From 79-D21 sp964521575 (GTDB lineage: Bacteria; Synergistota; Synergistia; Synergistales; 79-D21), in the NCBI GenBank assembly GCA_964521575.1, contig CAZFSR010000001.1, positions 496,001 to 560,000 of the forward strand: a stretch of DNA of 64,000 nucleotides, given 5' to 3'. The notes under the pieces were generated by a model. That model did no database searches. It saw only the letters and a program-made list of their open reading frames with translations, and was not told the DNA's origin. This document shows, piece by piece, positions 7,150 through 15,685 of this stretch. Position numbers and translations under genes: made by a program. Within the stretch, counting starts at the first letter, position 1; each line of letters opens with the position of its first letter.

Positions 7150-8238
7150 ATGGGGTTCCAGGTCCTGGCGATCAACCCCGGTTCCACGAGCACCAAGGTT
7201 GGCTGGTTCGACGACGGGATGGAGCGGTGGCACAGCACGGTGAGCCATGCACCCGCCGAACTGGCCGCCTTCCCGACCATGGCCGACCAGTTCGGTTTCC
7301 GGATGGCTGCCATCGAGAAAGCGTGCGAGGAGCACGGGAACCATTTCAGCCAGCTTGATGCCGTCGTGGGGAGGGGAGGCCTCCTCGATCCGATTCCCGG
7401 CGGGACCTATGCGGTGGATTCGGTCATGAAGGCCCATTTGCGCCGGGGAAAACCCTGGGAGCACGCCTCGAACCTGGGCGGCATCCTGGCGGACGCCATT
7501 GCCGAACCCCGGGGGATTCCGGCCCTGATCGTGGATCCGGTCGCCGTGGACGAGATGGATGACGTGGCGCGCCTGACCGGCCTGCCCGAGCTGCCCAAGC
7601 GCTCCCTCGTTCATGCCCTCAACGTCAAGGCCACCGTCCGCAGGGCTGCCCGGGACCTCAAGGGCGACTGGAGGAAGATGGATTTCGTCGTCGCCCATCT
7701 GGGTGGAGGGATCAGCATCTGTGCCCACCGACAGGGCAGGATCGTCGACACGAACAACGCCAACGAGTTTGGCCCCTTTTCTCCGGAGCGGGCAGGGGGG
7801 CTCCCTGCCGGTGATCTTGCCCGCCTTTGCTTCAGCGGGCGTTACACCCTGCAGGACCTAAGGAAGAGGCTGGTGGGGTCCGGCGGTCTCGTGGCCTATA
7901 CCGGAGAAAGCGACGTCCGGAAGATCAAGGCCCTGATCGCGGACGGCGATGAGTCCGCCGCGCTGGCATACCGGGCCATGGCCTTCCAGGTTGCCAAGGA
8001 GATCGGCGCCGCCGCCGCGGCCATGGGAGGAACCGTCGATGCCGTCCTCCTGACGGGAGGGGTCGCCTATGATCCGGATTTCGTCGAGATGGTGACGGAA
8101 AGGGTCCAGTGGATCGCTCCTGTGCTGTCCTATCCTGGCGAGGACGAGCTGTCCGCCCTGGCGGAGGGAGCCATGCGGGTTCTGAGGAAAGAAGAAACCC
8201 CGATGCGGTACGGGGATTTCGTGAAGACGGAGGCCTAA
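7150..8238 (+). CDS. buk: Butyrate kinase (first copy)
   Basis: 362 residues of the acetokinase/ASKHA family, converting acyl phosphate and ADP to the acid and ATP in the cytosol. NPGSTSTKVGWF near the N-terminus is the first phosphate-binding loop, GRGGLLDPIPGGTY follows around residue 75, and VAHLGGGISICAH (about 178) and LLTGGVAYDP (about 300) are the other nucleotide-binding motifs, all characteristic of butyrate kinase rather than acetate kinase. Length agrees with the family. It is followed after 6 bases by a phosphate butyryltransferase gene; together they give substrate-level phosphorylation from butyryl- or branched acyl-CoA. True substrates may be branched-chain acids in an amino-acid fermenter. 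Confidence 0.92.
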   Translation: MGFQVLAINPGSTSTKVGWFDDGMERWHSTVSHAPAELAAFPTMADQFGFRMAAIEKACEEHGNHFSQLDAVVGRGGLLDPIPGGTYAVDSVMKAHLRRGKPWEHASNLGGILADAIAEPRGIPALIVDPVAVDEMDDVARLTGLPELPKRSLVHALNVKATVRRAARDLKGDWRKMDFVVAHLGGGISICAHRQGRIVDTNNANEFGPFSPERAGGLPAGDLARLCFSGRYTLQDLRKRLVGSGGLVAYTGESDVRKIKALIADGDESAALAYRAMAFQVAKEIGAAAAAMGGTVDAVLLTGGVAYDPDFVEMVTERVQWIAPVLSYPGEDELSALAEGAMRVLRKEETPMRYGDFVKTEA

Positions 8239-8244
8239 TCCGAG

Positions 8245-9150
8245 ATGCAGCTTAAAAACCTGGATTTCCTGCTTGAAAAATGCAAGTCCGCGCCGCGGAT
8301 GACCCTTGCGGTGGCCTGCCCCCAGGGAGACGATATCCTGGAGGCCGTTTCGGATGCCGCGAGGGAGGGCGTCGTCGATCCAGTCCTGGTGGGCAACCGC
8401 GGTAAAACGCTGGCCATTGCCGAAAGCCTCGGCCTGGACATTTCCGGGCTATCCTTCATCGACGAGCCCAACGATGCGGTGGCGGCGGAAAAGGCCGTGA
8501 AAATGGTTTCCTGCGGAGAGGCCCACCTGCTCATGAAGGGAAACGTGAAGACGGCGGTTCTCCTGAAGGCCGTCCTGAACAAGGAGTGGGGGCTTCGCAG
8601 CGGGTCCCTGCTTTCCCACCTGTTCCTTTTCCAGGTTCCCCGGATGCCCGGGGTGATCGGGATGAGCGACGGGGGGATGGCCATGTACCCCGACTTGCCC
8701 ACGAAAGTGGGGATCGTGGAAAACGCGGTCGGGGCCTATCACCGTATCGGTGTGGCTTGCCCGAAGATCGCTGCTTTGGCGGCGGTTGAGGTCGTGAATC
8801 CAGACATGCAGGCCACGCTGGATGCCGCAGCGCTGACGCAGATGAACCGCCGCGGGCAGATCAAGGGGTGCCTCATCGACGGCCCGCTTGCCCTCGACAA
8901 CGCGGTGAGCGAAGAGGCTGCCCGCATCAAGGGAATCGACTCTCCCGTCGCGGGAGCCGCGGACATGCTCCTTGTCCCGAGCATCGAGGCCGGCAACTTC
9001 GTCGGCAAGGTCATGATGTACATGTCCGGCGGCAAGGGGGCAGGGGTCATCCTGGGGGCCAGGCGCCCCATCGTCCTGACGAGCCGGTTCGACAACGCCG
9101 AGACCAAGCTGCTGTCGATCGCCTTCGGGGCCGTCCTTTCCATGTCCTGA
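8245..9150 (+). CDS. ptb: Phosphate butyryltransferase (first copy)
   Basis: 301 residues of the phosphate acetyl/butyryltransferase family, transferring an acyl group from CoA to phosphate. HLLMKGNVKTAVLLKAVLN and the MSDGGMAMYPDLPTKVGIVENAV block are conserved family segments, and the C-terminal LLVPSIEAGNFVGKVMMYMSG with GARRPIVLTSRFD is typical of Ptb. Its size is close to known Ptb and shorter than full Pta. It is followed after a 38-base gap by a clear paralogue. It may prefer a different acyl chain length from the second copy; that is inference. Confidence 0.88.
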   Translation: MQLKNLDFLLEKCKSAPRMTLAVACPQGDDILEAVSDAAREGVVDPVLVGNRGKTLAIAESLGLDISGLSFIDEPNDAVAAEKAVKMVSCGEAHLLMKGNVKTAVLLKAVLNKEWGLRSGSLLSHLFLFQVPRMPGVIGMSDGGMAMYPDLPTKVGIVENAVGAYHRIGVACPKIAALAAVEVVNPDMQATLDAAALTQMNRRGQIKGCLIDGPLALDNAVSEEAARIKGIDSPVAGAADMLLVPSIEAGNFVGKVMMYMSGGKGAGVILGARRPIVLTSRFDNAETKLLSIAFGAVLSMS

Positions 9151-9188
9151 AACGAGCCAAATTAATCCTTCAAGGGAGGTTGTACGGT

Positions 9189-10118
9189 ATGGAACAGCTT
9201 CGCACGCTTACCGCACTGGTGGATTATGCAAAGAAGATCGGCGCAGAGAAGGGGCCCCGCAAGGTGGCCATCGCCCTGGCCGAGGACGCGGGGGTCCTCG
9301 AGGCTATCGAGGCCGCCCGGAAAGAAGGATTCGCGTTCGGAATCCTCGTCGGGAACAGTGACAAGATCAAGGCCGAAGCGGACAAGGCGGGGATCGACCT
9401 GGCCAATTACGAGGTCGTCGACGAGCGCCGCGGGGAAGCCCAGGTCGGCATGACCGCCGTCCAGCTCGTTTCCTCCGGCAAGGCCGACATCTTCATGAAA
9501 GGCATGATCCATACCAACAACTTCCTCCGGGCCCTCCTGAACAAGGAAGTCGGTCTCCGCACCGGCAAGACCATTTCCCACTGCTACTTCCACGAAGTGA
9601 AGGGGTACGACCGCATCTTCTTCATCGCCGACGCCGCCTTCAACATGTACCCCGACTTGAAAACGAAAGCCGACATCCTCTCCAACACGGTGGGCCTGGC
9701 CCGGTCCTTCGGCGTGGAATGCCCGAAGGCCGCCGTGCTGGCCGCCGTCGAGGTCGTGAACCCCGACATGCCGGCGACGCTGGACGCCGCCGCCATCACG
9801 CAGATGCAGCGTCGCGGCCAGATCAAGAACTGCCTCGTCGACGGGCCCTTCGCCCTCGACAACGCGGTGAGCGAGGAATCGGCCAGGCACAAGGGGATCG
9901 TCTCCGAGGTGGCCGGAAAGGCCGACATCCTGCTCGTCCCGAACATCGACGCGGGGAACATGATGGTCAAGGCCCTGGTCTACTTCTCCGAGAACAAGAC
10001 CGCCGGCCTGATCCTGGGCGCCTCTGCCCCGGTCGTGCTGACCAGCCGCTCCGACACCATCGAGGCCAAGACGCTGTCCATCGCGGCAGCCGTCGCGCTC
10101 TCGGTCTTCAAGGGCTAG
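9189..10118 (+). CDS. ptb: Phosphate butyryltransferase (second copy)
   Basis: 309 residues. ATG at 9189 follows a strong AAGGGAGGT site; the longer upstream open frame is a shadow of the first ptb. It parallels the first copy closely: IFMKGMIHTNNFLRALLNKE, the NMYPDLKTKADILSNTVG block, AAVEVVNPDMPATLDAAAIT and the ending GASAPVVLTSRSDTIEAKTL. The N-terminal 60 residues differ more. The paralogues probably arose by duplication and diverged in substrate. The next gene is a second butyrate kinase, so the order is buk-ptb-ptb-buk, all on the plus strand. Confidence 0.88.
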   Translation: MEQLRTLTALVDYAKKIGAEKGPRKVAIALAEDAGVLEAIEAARKEGFAFGILVGNSDKIKAEADKAGIDLANYEVVDERRGEAQVGMTAVQLVSSGKADIFMKGMIHTNNFLRALLNKEVGLRTGKTISHCYFHEVKGYDRIFFIADAAFNMYPDLKTKADILSNTVGLARSFGVECPKAAVLAAVEVVNPDMPATLDAAAITQMQRRGQIKNCLVDGPFALDNAVSEESARHKGIVSEVAGKADILLVPNIDAGNMMVKALVYFSENKTAGLILGASAPVVLTSRSDTIEAKTLSIAAAVALSVFKG

Positions 10119-10134
10119 TTTTCAGTTTTAAGGC

Positions 10135-10165
10135 GAAGGGGGGCCCCTTGCGGCGGTCCCCCTTC
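10135..10165 (+). other. Hairpin between ptb and the second buk
   Basis: GAAGGGGG (10135-10142) can pair with CCCCCTTC (10158-10165) across a 15-base loop. There is no T-tract, so it is more likely an RNA stability or processing element than a terminator. It ends about 7 bases before the AGGAGGG site of the second buk. Confidence 0.45.
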
Positions 10166-10184
10166 ATCGACAGGAGGGTTGGCC

Positions 10185-11267
10185 GTGCAGAACGGAAAAT
10201 ACCGGATCCTGACGCTGAACCCCGGATCCACCAGCACGAAGGTGGCTCTCTTCGAGAACGAAACGGAGTGCTGGAGCGACACCCAGCGATACGATACCGA
10301 CGTCCTCCGGTCCTTCGCGGGCGTCATGGACCAGGAAAACTTCCGGCTGGAAGCCGTCCGGGAAGCCCTAGCGCGCCGCGAGACCCAGGTTTCGGGCCTG
10401 GATGCCGTCGTCGGCCGGGGCGGCCTCCTGAAACCGATCCCGGGAGGGACCTACCTCGTCGGACCGGCCATGATCGAGGACCTGAAAAGCTGCCGATGGG
10501 GCTCGCATGCCTCGAACCTGGGGGCTCCAATGGCTGCGCGCCTGGCCGCCGAGGCCGGTCATGACCGGGCTTTCATCGTCGACCCGGTCGTTGTCGACGA
10601 GATGGTCGCCGAAGCCAGGCTTTCGGGCATTCCCGAGATCGAGAGACGGTCGATCTTCCATGCCCTGAATCAGAAGGCGGTGGCCCGCAGGGCCGCATGC
10701 GACCTTGGGAAGTGCTATTCGGAGGTCAACCTCGTCGTCGCCCACATGGGCGGGGGGATTTCCGTCGGGGCCCACGAGCGGGGGCGGGTGATCGACGTCA
10801 ACAACGCCCTCGACGGCGACGGTCCCTTCTCGCCCGAGCGTGCGGGCTCCCTCCCCGCAGGGGAGTTCACCAAGCTCTGCTTCAGCGGGACGTACAACCT
10901 CGACCAGATCATGAGGAAACTGGTCGGGGGAGGCGGCCTCGTCGCCCACCTGGGGACCAACGATCTCCGTGAGGTGATCCGCCGGGTGGACGAGGGCGAT
11001 TCGAAGGCGGCGCTGGTTTTTGAGGCCATGGCCTACCAGGTGGCGCGGGAGATCGGTTCCAGGGCCACGGTCCTGAAGGGTCGGGTCGACGCGGTCGTCC
11101 TGACCGGCGGATTGGCCTACAGCAGTCGTTTCACGGATCTCATCGCCTCCAGGGTGTCTTTCATCGCCCCGGTCAGGGTCTACCCCGGCGAGGACGAGTC
11201 GGGGGCCCTGGCGGAGGGTGCCCTGCGCGTCCTCCGGGGAGAGGAACAGCCCCGGCGCTACGCCTAG
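10185..11267 (+). CDS. buk: Butyrate kinase (second copy)
   Basis: 360 residues. NPGSTSTKVALF, GRGGLLKPIPGGTY, VAHMGGGISVGAH and VLTGGLAYSSRF occur in the same order as in the first copy. GTG at 10185 is chosen since AGGAGGG lies 6 bases upstream; a TTG at 10179 would abut that box. The two kinases differ along their whole length, so this is not a very recent duplication. Having two kinases and two transferases suggests separate routes, for example straight-chain versus branched-chain or aromatic acyl groups. Confidence 0.9.
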   Translation: MQNGKYRILTLNPGSTSTKVALFENETECWSDTQRYDTDVLRSFAGVMDQENFRLEAVREALARRETQVSGLDAVVGRGGLLKPIPGGTYLVGPAMIEDLKSCRWGSHASNLGAPMAARLAAEAGHDRAFIVDPVVVDEMVAEARLSGIPEIERRSIFHALNQKAVARRAACDLGKCYSEVNLVVAHMGGGISVGAHERGRVIDVNNALDGDGPFSPERAGSLPAGEFTKLCFSGTYNLDQIMRKLVGGGGLVAHLGTNDLREVIRRVDEGDSKAALVFEAMAYQVAREIGSRATVLKGRVDAVVLTGGLAYSSRFTDLIASRVSFIAPVRVYPGEDESGALAEGALRVLRGEEQPRRYA

Positions 11268-11272
11268 AGAGG

Positions 11273-11715
11273 ATGGGCGCGCCCCTGGGTTTTTCCGCCT
11301 GGGTGATGATTTACGTCTCCATGATCGAGATTTTTCAGAAGGCCCAGCGGGCCCTCACGGGCGCGCTGGGCCTTCGTTCGGGCTCATGGGCGGCCGCTGG
11401 AGCCTTTTTCGCCGGGATCCTGCTTGGCCTGCTCATTGACCGCCTGGTTCCGTCCTACGAAACCCCCCACGAAACGCACGGGGTAGAGGAAATATGGGGC
11501 GCAACCGAAAGTTCCGGGTGCGACAGGAACCTCGCCCGGGTGGGAATGATGACCGCCGTGGCGATCGCGGTCTCGGTGGCTCTTTACCACGGCTGCGGCA
11601 GCCGGCGCACGGCCTTTTTCGTTTCCCTCCTATCGGGATTGGCGGAGCCTCTCGGCGCTTTGGCCTGATCTCGGGAATGGCTTTCATGGCCGTCAGCCTT
11701 TTGCTTTTTATCTGA
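11273..11715 (+). pseudogene. Decayed ZIP-family divalent metal transporter
   Basis: Fragments of a ZIP (ZupT-like) transporter appear in the right order but with three deletions. GFSAWVMIYVSMIEIFQKA matches the end of the usual first loop and helix 2; AFFAGILLGLLIDRLVP matches helix 3; VGMMTAVAIAV runs straight into SVALYHGCGSRRTAFFVSLL and LSGLAEPLGAL, skipping the two helices that carry the HNxPEG metal ligands. The frame then stops at 11668, while another frame supplies the normal C-terminus GLISGMAFMAVSLLLFI ending at 11715. The N-terminal helix, the metal-binding core and helices 6-7 are gone, so it cannot function as a transporter. It lies right after buk with no promoter of its own seen. 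A perfect 11-bp inverted repeat (AAGGCCCAGCG / CGCTGGGCCTT, about 11339-11374) lies inside it. Confidence 0.8.
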
Positions 11716-11787
11716 TGTTTCCAGCGGAAAACGGGCTGGGATGACCCGCAGAGACGCGATTGCGACGGGAGGATGGAGGATCGGGCC

Positions 11788-12351
11788 ATGAAGGGGTATT
11801 TCGATGGAGCGTCGAGAGGAAACCCTGGGGAAGCGGGTGCCGGTGCCCTGATCGAGGACGATCGGGGACAGGTGGTCTGGGAGACGGCGACCCCCCTGGG
11901 AACCCGCACGAACAACGAGGCGGAATACCTGGCACTCCTCCTGCTGCTGGAGGAGGCCGACAGGCGGGATATCCGGGATCTGGAGGTCTTCGGCGACAGC
12001 CGGCTGGTCGTCAGCCAGGTCTCGAAGGCCTGGAAGATCAACGAGCCGAGGCTTCGCGAGCTTGCCGGGCGTGCCTGGGCGCTCTGCGAGGGAAAGCGGG
12101 TCCGTTTTTCCTGGATCCCGAGGGAGCGCAACGCCCGGGCCGATGCTCTTTCCAACCGTGCATTGGACGGTCCGAAGAAGCCGAAAGGTTCACTGAAGTG
12201 GGTTACCGATGGGATTGCCGTCATGCTTGAGGCTGACGGCGAGGCCTACGCGGTCGATGTCCGTCACGGGGTGTGCACCTGTCCCCGGTTTCGCGAGTCC
12301 GGAACCTGCCGCCACATGGATGCGGTCCTGGCCCGCCCTTCAGCGGAGTGA
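11788..12351 (+). CDS. RNase HI-like domain fused to a SWIM zinc-finger
   Basis: 187 residues. Residues 1-130 form an RNase HI domain with the catalytic acids in order: Asp in YFDGASRGNPG, Glu in NNEAEYLAL, Asp in FGDSRLV and Asp in RNARADALSNRAL. Such enzymes cut the RNA strand of RNA-DNA hybrids. From about 140 a second domain ends with VCTCPRFRESGTCRHMDAVL, a CxC...CxH pattern typical of SWIM zinc fingers, which bind nucleic acid or protein. ATG at 11788 is preferred (GGAGG 8 bases upstream); an ATG at 11773 abuts a GGGAGG. The stop overlaps the next gene. The fusion is the odd part: most bacterial RNase HI proteins end after the nuclease or carry an N-terminal hybrid-binding domain. Confidence 0.82.
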   Translation: MKGYFDGASRGNPGEAGAGALIEDDRGQVVWETATPLGTRTNNEAEYLALLLLLEEADRRDIRDLEVFGDSRLVVSQVSKAWKINEPRLRELAGRAWALCEGKRVRFSWIPRERNARADALSNRALDGPKKPKGSLKWVTDGIAVMLEADGEAYAVDVRHGVCTCPRFRESGTCRHMDAVLARPSAE

Positions 12352-13631
12352 TCCCCTTGGGAGCCGGTAGCTTGAGGCTCGTTCCCGAGGAAAGCCTGCT
12401 CGACGAGGACGTGAACCTCCGGGTGGAGGGACTGGAACCGGGCGCGCGGATCCGGCTGGCCTGCCGGCTGCATGACGAGGCAGGCACGGACTGGGTGTCC
12501 GGGGCGGAATTCGAGGCCTCGCCCGACGGGGTCGTCGACCTGGCGCAGAGCCCTGTCCTTTCCGGAACCTACGAAGGCCGTGATCCTTGGGGTCTTTTCT
12601 GGTCCATGGTCCCCGATCCGCCGGGCCGGGACCAGGGGAAATTCTCCCTGCACGACATCTCCCCCCTGGTATTCGAAATTGAAGCCTTCAGCCGGGAGCG
12701 GTTCCTGGCCCGAATCCCGATGACCCGCCGGATTGCTTCTGAGGGGCTCCTGCGGGAAGACGTGAGGGAGGGCGACCTGGTCGGGACGCTGTTTCTTCCG
12801 CCGGGGCCCGGTCCCTTTCCGGGCGTCGTGGACATCGTCCATTCGGGAGGGGGGCTTCGCCACGAGCCCTTCGCCGCCTTGCTGGCTTCCCGCGGTTTCG
12901 CCGTCATGACCCTGGCGACGTTCGGCATCCCGCCTCTTTCCAGGGGACTCGTGGAAATCCCGGTGGAGCGGGTCGGGCTTGCCCTGGAAAGGATGGCGGA
13001 TCATCCGCGGATCGATCCGGGACGCCTGGCCCTGAGCGGCACCTCCAAGGGGGCAGAGCTGGCCCTGCTCGCCGCCTCCGTGTTCGGGCAGGTGAAGGCC
13101 GTCGCGGCTTTCATGCCGAGCTGTGTCCTCTGGTCCGGGGTTGGCCGGGGTTACGAAAAACGCCCCTCCTGGACCCTTGGAGGTCGACCGCTTCCCTTCG
13201 TTTCCCCCCGCTATGACCAGCTGGCGCCCCGTTCCAGGGAGCCTCTCCGCCTGGAGCCCATGTACAGCGCGGCCCTTTCCGCAATCCCGGAAGACCACCC
13301 GGCCCGGATCCCCCTGGAGAGATCCGGCGCGGCGGTTCTTCTCCTCTCGCCGGGCGACGATGCCGTCATGCCCTCGGCCGCCATGGGAAGGCAGCTCGAA
13401 GAACGGCTCGAGCGCGCCCGCTTCAGGAGGCCTTTCCGGCATGTGGTCTACCCCGGCGCCGGGCACCTGCTCGGGTCGGACCTGTTGCCCGGCCTTCCCT
13501 CCTCGATCCGGCACACGTTTCACCCGCTGGCCCGTTTCCCCATCGCCTACGGAGGCACCACGGAGCTCACGGGCGCCGCAGTCCGGGCGGCCTGGCGGGA
13601 GATGCTCGCTTTCCTGGGGGAGAACCTTTGA
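12348..13631 (+). CDS. Acyl-CoA thioesterase / bile-acid acyltransferase (BAAT)-like alpha/beta hydrolase
   Basis: About 427 residues. An N-terminal beta-rich domain (about 1-130) is followed by an alpha/beta hydrolase domain beginning near GDLVGTLFLPPGPGPFPGVV. LSGTSKGAELALL holds a nucleophile serine in the family position and AGHLLG a late histidine; a likely acid is in LSPGDDAVMPSA. This two-domain plan matches acyl-CoA thioesterases and BAAT; with Ser rather than Cys as nucleophile, a thioesterase is more likely. The start is uncertain: GTG at 12348 overlaps the preceding stop (GTGA), while TTG at 12357 has GGAG 8 bases upstream. It may supply free acids from acyl-CoA. The exact substrate is unknown. 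Confidence 0.72.
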   Translation: MIPLGAGSLRLVPEESLLDEDVNLRVEGLEPGARIRLACRLHDEAGTDWVSGAEFEASPDGVVDLAQSPVLSGTYEGRDPWGLFWSMVPDPPGRDQGKFSLHDISPLVFEIEAFSRERFLARIPMTRRIASEGLLREDVREGDLVGTLFLPPGPGPFPGVVDIVHSGGGLRHEPFAALLASRGFAVMTLATFGIPPLSRGLVEIPVERVGLALERMADHPRIDPGRLALSGTSKGAELALLAASVFGQVKAVAAFMPSCVLWSGVGRGYEKRPSWTLGGRPLPFVSPRYDQLAPRSREPLRLEPMYSAALSAIPEDHPARIPLERSGAAVLLLSPGDDAVMPSAAMGRQLEERLERARFRRPFRHVVYPGAGHLLGSDLLPGLPSSIRHTFHPLARFPIAYGGTTELTGAAVRAAWREMLAFLGENL

Positions 13632-13643
13632 GGGCAGGGAAAC

Positions 13644-14414
13644 CTAGCGGAGGAGGACTTTCAGCCGGGCTGCGGCAATCCCCACCCGTTCCCTGAAGAC
13701 CAGGGCTCCGGCGGAGTCCGGGCCCGGCAGGAAATCGAGCGGTCGAAGCGGGACGCGGTCGAGAAGGTACCCGGCGGGGAAGGAGTAGGTCCGGACTTCC
13801 GGCATGAGGGTCCCGGCGATTTGCAGGGCCCGCCTCATATGGAAGGCATTGGTCACGACGACGATGTGCCGGATGCCTTTCGCCTTGAGGATCTCTGCGG
13901 TTTGGGCCATGTCTTCCCAGGTCGTCCGGGAACGGCTCGCCATGAGGATCGGGCCCGCGTACCCCAGTTGGCGCAGCTTCGCGGCCATCACCTCGGCGGT
14001 TGTGGCCTCGCCGGGTTTCCACGGCAGGCCCCCCGTCACGATGACCGGCCAGGCGTGCTTCCTGGCGATCTGGTAGGCGGTCACGACCCGGACGGTCGCA
14101 AGGGGGCCGGGTTCGTCGACGGACAGGTTCCCGCCGTAGCGGACTCCCCCGCCCAGGACGAGGATGGCGGCTTTCTCCCCGGGGGAAGGCAGCGAGGACG
14201 TGACGTTTTCCAGGTCGCCTGCCAGGAGCCGGGCTCCCGCTGGCGTCGAGAAGAGATAAAGCCCGATCGAAAGAAGAAGGGCGGCAGCGGCGGCGGGTTT
14301 TCCTTTCCTCCTCCGCGCCAACGCCAGAGCAAGGGCCGCCGCGATCATCACGAAAAGCCCCGGCGGGACGACCAGGGATCCTGCCAGCTTGTAAAGGAAA
14401 AAGCCGATCGTCAA
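13644..14414 (-). CDS. YdcF/ElyC-like DUF218 membrane protein
   Basis: 256 residues. Two N-terminal hydrophobic segments (about 8-32 and 40-58) anchor it, followed by a soluble DUF218 domain with AAILVLGGGVRYGG, VRVVTAYQIARKHAWPVIVTGG, SRTTWEDMAQTAEIL and VVVTNAFHMRRA, the conserved Gly-rich, Arg/Thr and His-Met-x-Arg motifs of the YdcF-SanA-ElyC family. Members affect cell-envelope integrity and some are thought to act on envelope lipids or peptidoglycan precursors; the reaction is not established. It is convergent with the preceding hydrolase (12 bases between) and divergent from alanine racemase. Confidence 0.8.
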   Translation of the reverse strand: MTIGFFLYKLAGSLVVPPGLFVMIAAALALALARRRKGKPAAAAALLLSIGLYLFSTPAGARLLAGDLENVTSSLPSPGEKAAILVLGGGVRYGGNLSVDEPGPLATVRVVTAYQIARKHAWPVIVTGGLPWKPGEATTAEVMAAKLRQLGYAGPILMASRSRTTWEDMAQTAEILKAKGIRHIVVVTNAFHMRRALQIAGTLMPEVRTYSFPAGYLLDRVPLRPLDFLPGPDSAGALVFRERVGIAAARLKVLLR

Positions 14415-14572
14415 GGCGGTTCCTCCCCTCCCCGAATCTCTTTTCCTTTCTCATTTTACCGCGACAGCCCGGTTGTCATAGAATGAGGGCAACGCATCGC
14501 GGGAGCCGGGGCCCGTTCCCGGACCTTCCGCCGGGGAGGGGTTCGAAAATCGAGCGCGAAGAACGGCTGCTG

Positions 14573-15685
14573 GTGAGGATGGAGATCGATCGAGCCGCGA
14601 TCGGGGCGAACTACCGCGCGGTCGGGAAACTTCTCGCGAAGGGATGCAAAATCATCGCGGTCGTCAAGGCCGATGCCTACGGTCTGGGGCTGGTCCCCGT
14701 GGCGAAGACCCTTTCAGGGCAGGGATGCAGGGACTTCGCCGTGGCCACGGTCGCGGAAGGTGTCGAGCTTCGCCAGGCAGGTTTGGCCGGGGAAATTCTC
14801 GTGCTGGGGTCCATTCCTTCGAGGCAGGCCCGGGAGGCCGTTGAATGGAACCTTAGCGTGATCTGCGGGGACCTCGAGCTGGCACGCGCCCTCAGGGAAG
14901 CGTCCGCGTGCGCCGGGAAAAGAGCCCGCCTGCACCTGAAGGTCGACACGGGCCTGGGTCGCATCGGGTTTTTCCCGCCGCAGGTGCTGCCGGCCGTCCG
15001 GGCGATCCAGGGCTGGTCTGAAATCGAGATCGCCGCGATCACCACGCACTTTGCCTCGGCGGACGAAAGGAATCTCGACTACGCCCGATGGCAGGGGGCG
15101 CGCTTCATGGAAGTCTTGCACGAACTGGAGGAGGAGGGAATCCGCCTTCCCCTTCGGCATGCCTGCAACAGCGCGGCGATCCTGAATTGCCCGGAAATGC
15201 ACCTCGACGCGGTCCGCTGCGGGATCTTCCTTTACGGCCTGCCGAGCGGGCATGCCTCGCGTCCCCTCGAGCTGGAGCGCGTGTTCGAGGTCAAGAGCGA
15301 ACTCGTGGCGGTTCGAGGGCTCCCCGCCAGGCATCCGGTCGGTTACGGCCTGCGATACGTGACCAGGGGCGAAACCCGCCTGGGGGTGATTCCCATGGGC
15401 TTCAACGACGGGTTCCTGAGGGGCACGAAGAACCCGGAGGTCCTGGTCCGGGGAACCCGCGTTCCCGTGGTGGGATCCGTCTGCATGGACCAGATGATGG
15501 TCGATCTCGCTTTCGTGCCCGATGCGGCAAGGGGGGACGAGGTCGTCCTGATCGGGCGCCAGGGGGAGGAAGAGATCACGGCCCAGGAGTACGCGGCCCG
15601 CATCGACACGATACCGGCCCAGGCGATGACCCTCTTTTCGAGAAGGGTGGCCCGGGTTTACAAGGGAGGAGAAGACGATGCCTGA
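14573..15685 (+). CDS. alr: Alanine racemase
   Basis: About 370 residues of a fold type III PLP racemase interconverting L- and D-alanine (possibly serine). VVKADAYGLGLVP carries the PLP lysine, HLKVDTGLGRIGF and GSVCMDQMMVDL are conserved, and a tyrosine for the other face occurs near GYGLRYVTRGE. The frame is open back to ATG at 14483, but a -10-like TAGAAT sits right on that ATG (14477-14482) with TTTACC 18 bases further up, so I take a downstream start: GTG at 14573 or ATG at 14579, close to the family beginning MEIDRAAIGANYRAV. It overlaps the D-serine dehydratase gene by 8 bases, which suggests joint use on D-alanine or D-serine. Confidence 0.88.
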   Translation: MRMEIDRAAIGANYRAVGKLLAKGCKIIAVVKADAYGLGLVPVAKTLSGQGCRDFAVATVAEGVELRQAGLAGEILVLGSIPSRQAREAVEWNLSVICGDLELARALREASACAGKRARLHLKVDTGLGRIGFFPPQVLPAVRAIQGWSEIEIAAITTHFASADERNLDYARWQGARFMEVLHELEEEGIRLPLRHACNSAAILNCPEMHLDAVRCGIFLYGLPSGHASRPLELERVFEVKSELVAVRGLPARHPVGYGLRYVTRGETRLGVIPMGFNDGFLRGTKNPEVLVRGTRVPVVGSVCMDQMMVDLAFVPDAARGDEVVLIGRQGEEEITAQEYAARIDTIPAQAMTLFSRRVARVYKGGEDDA

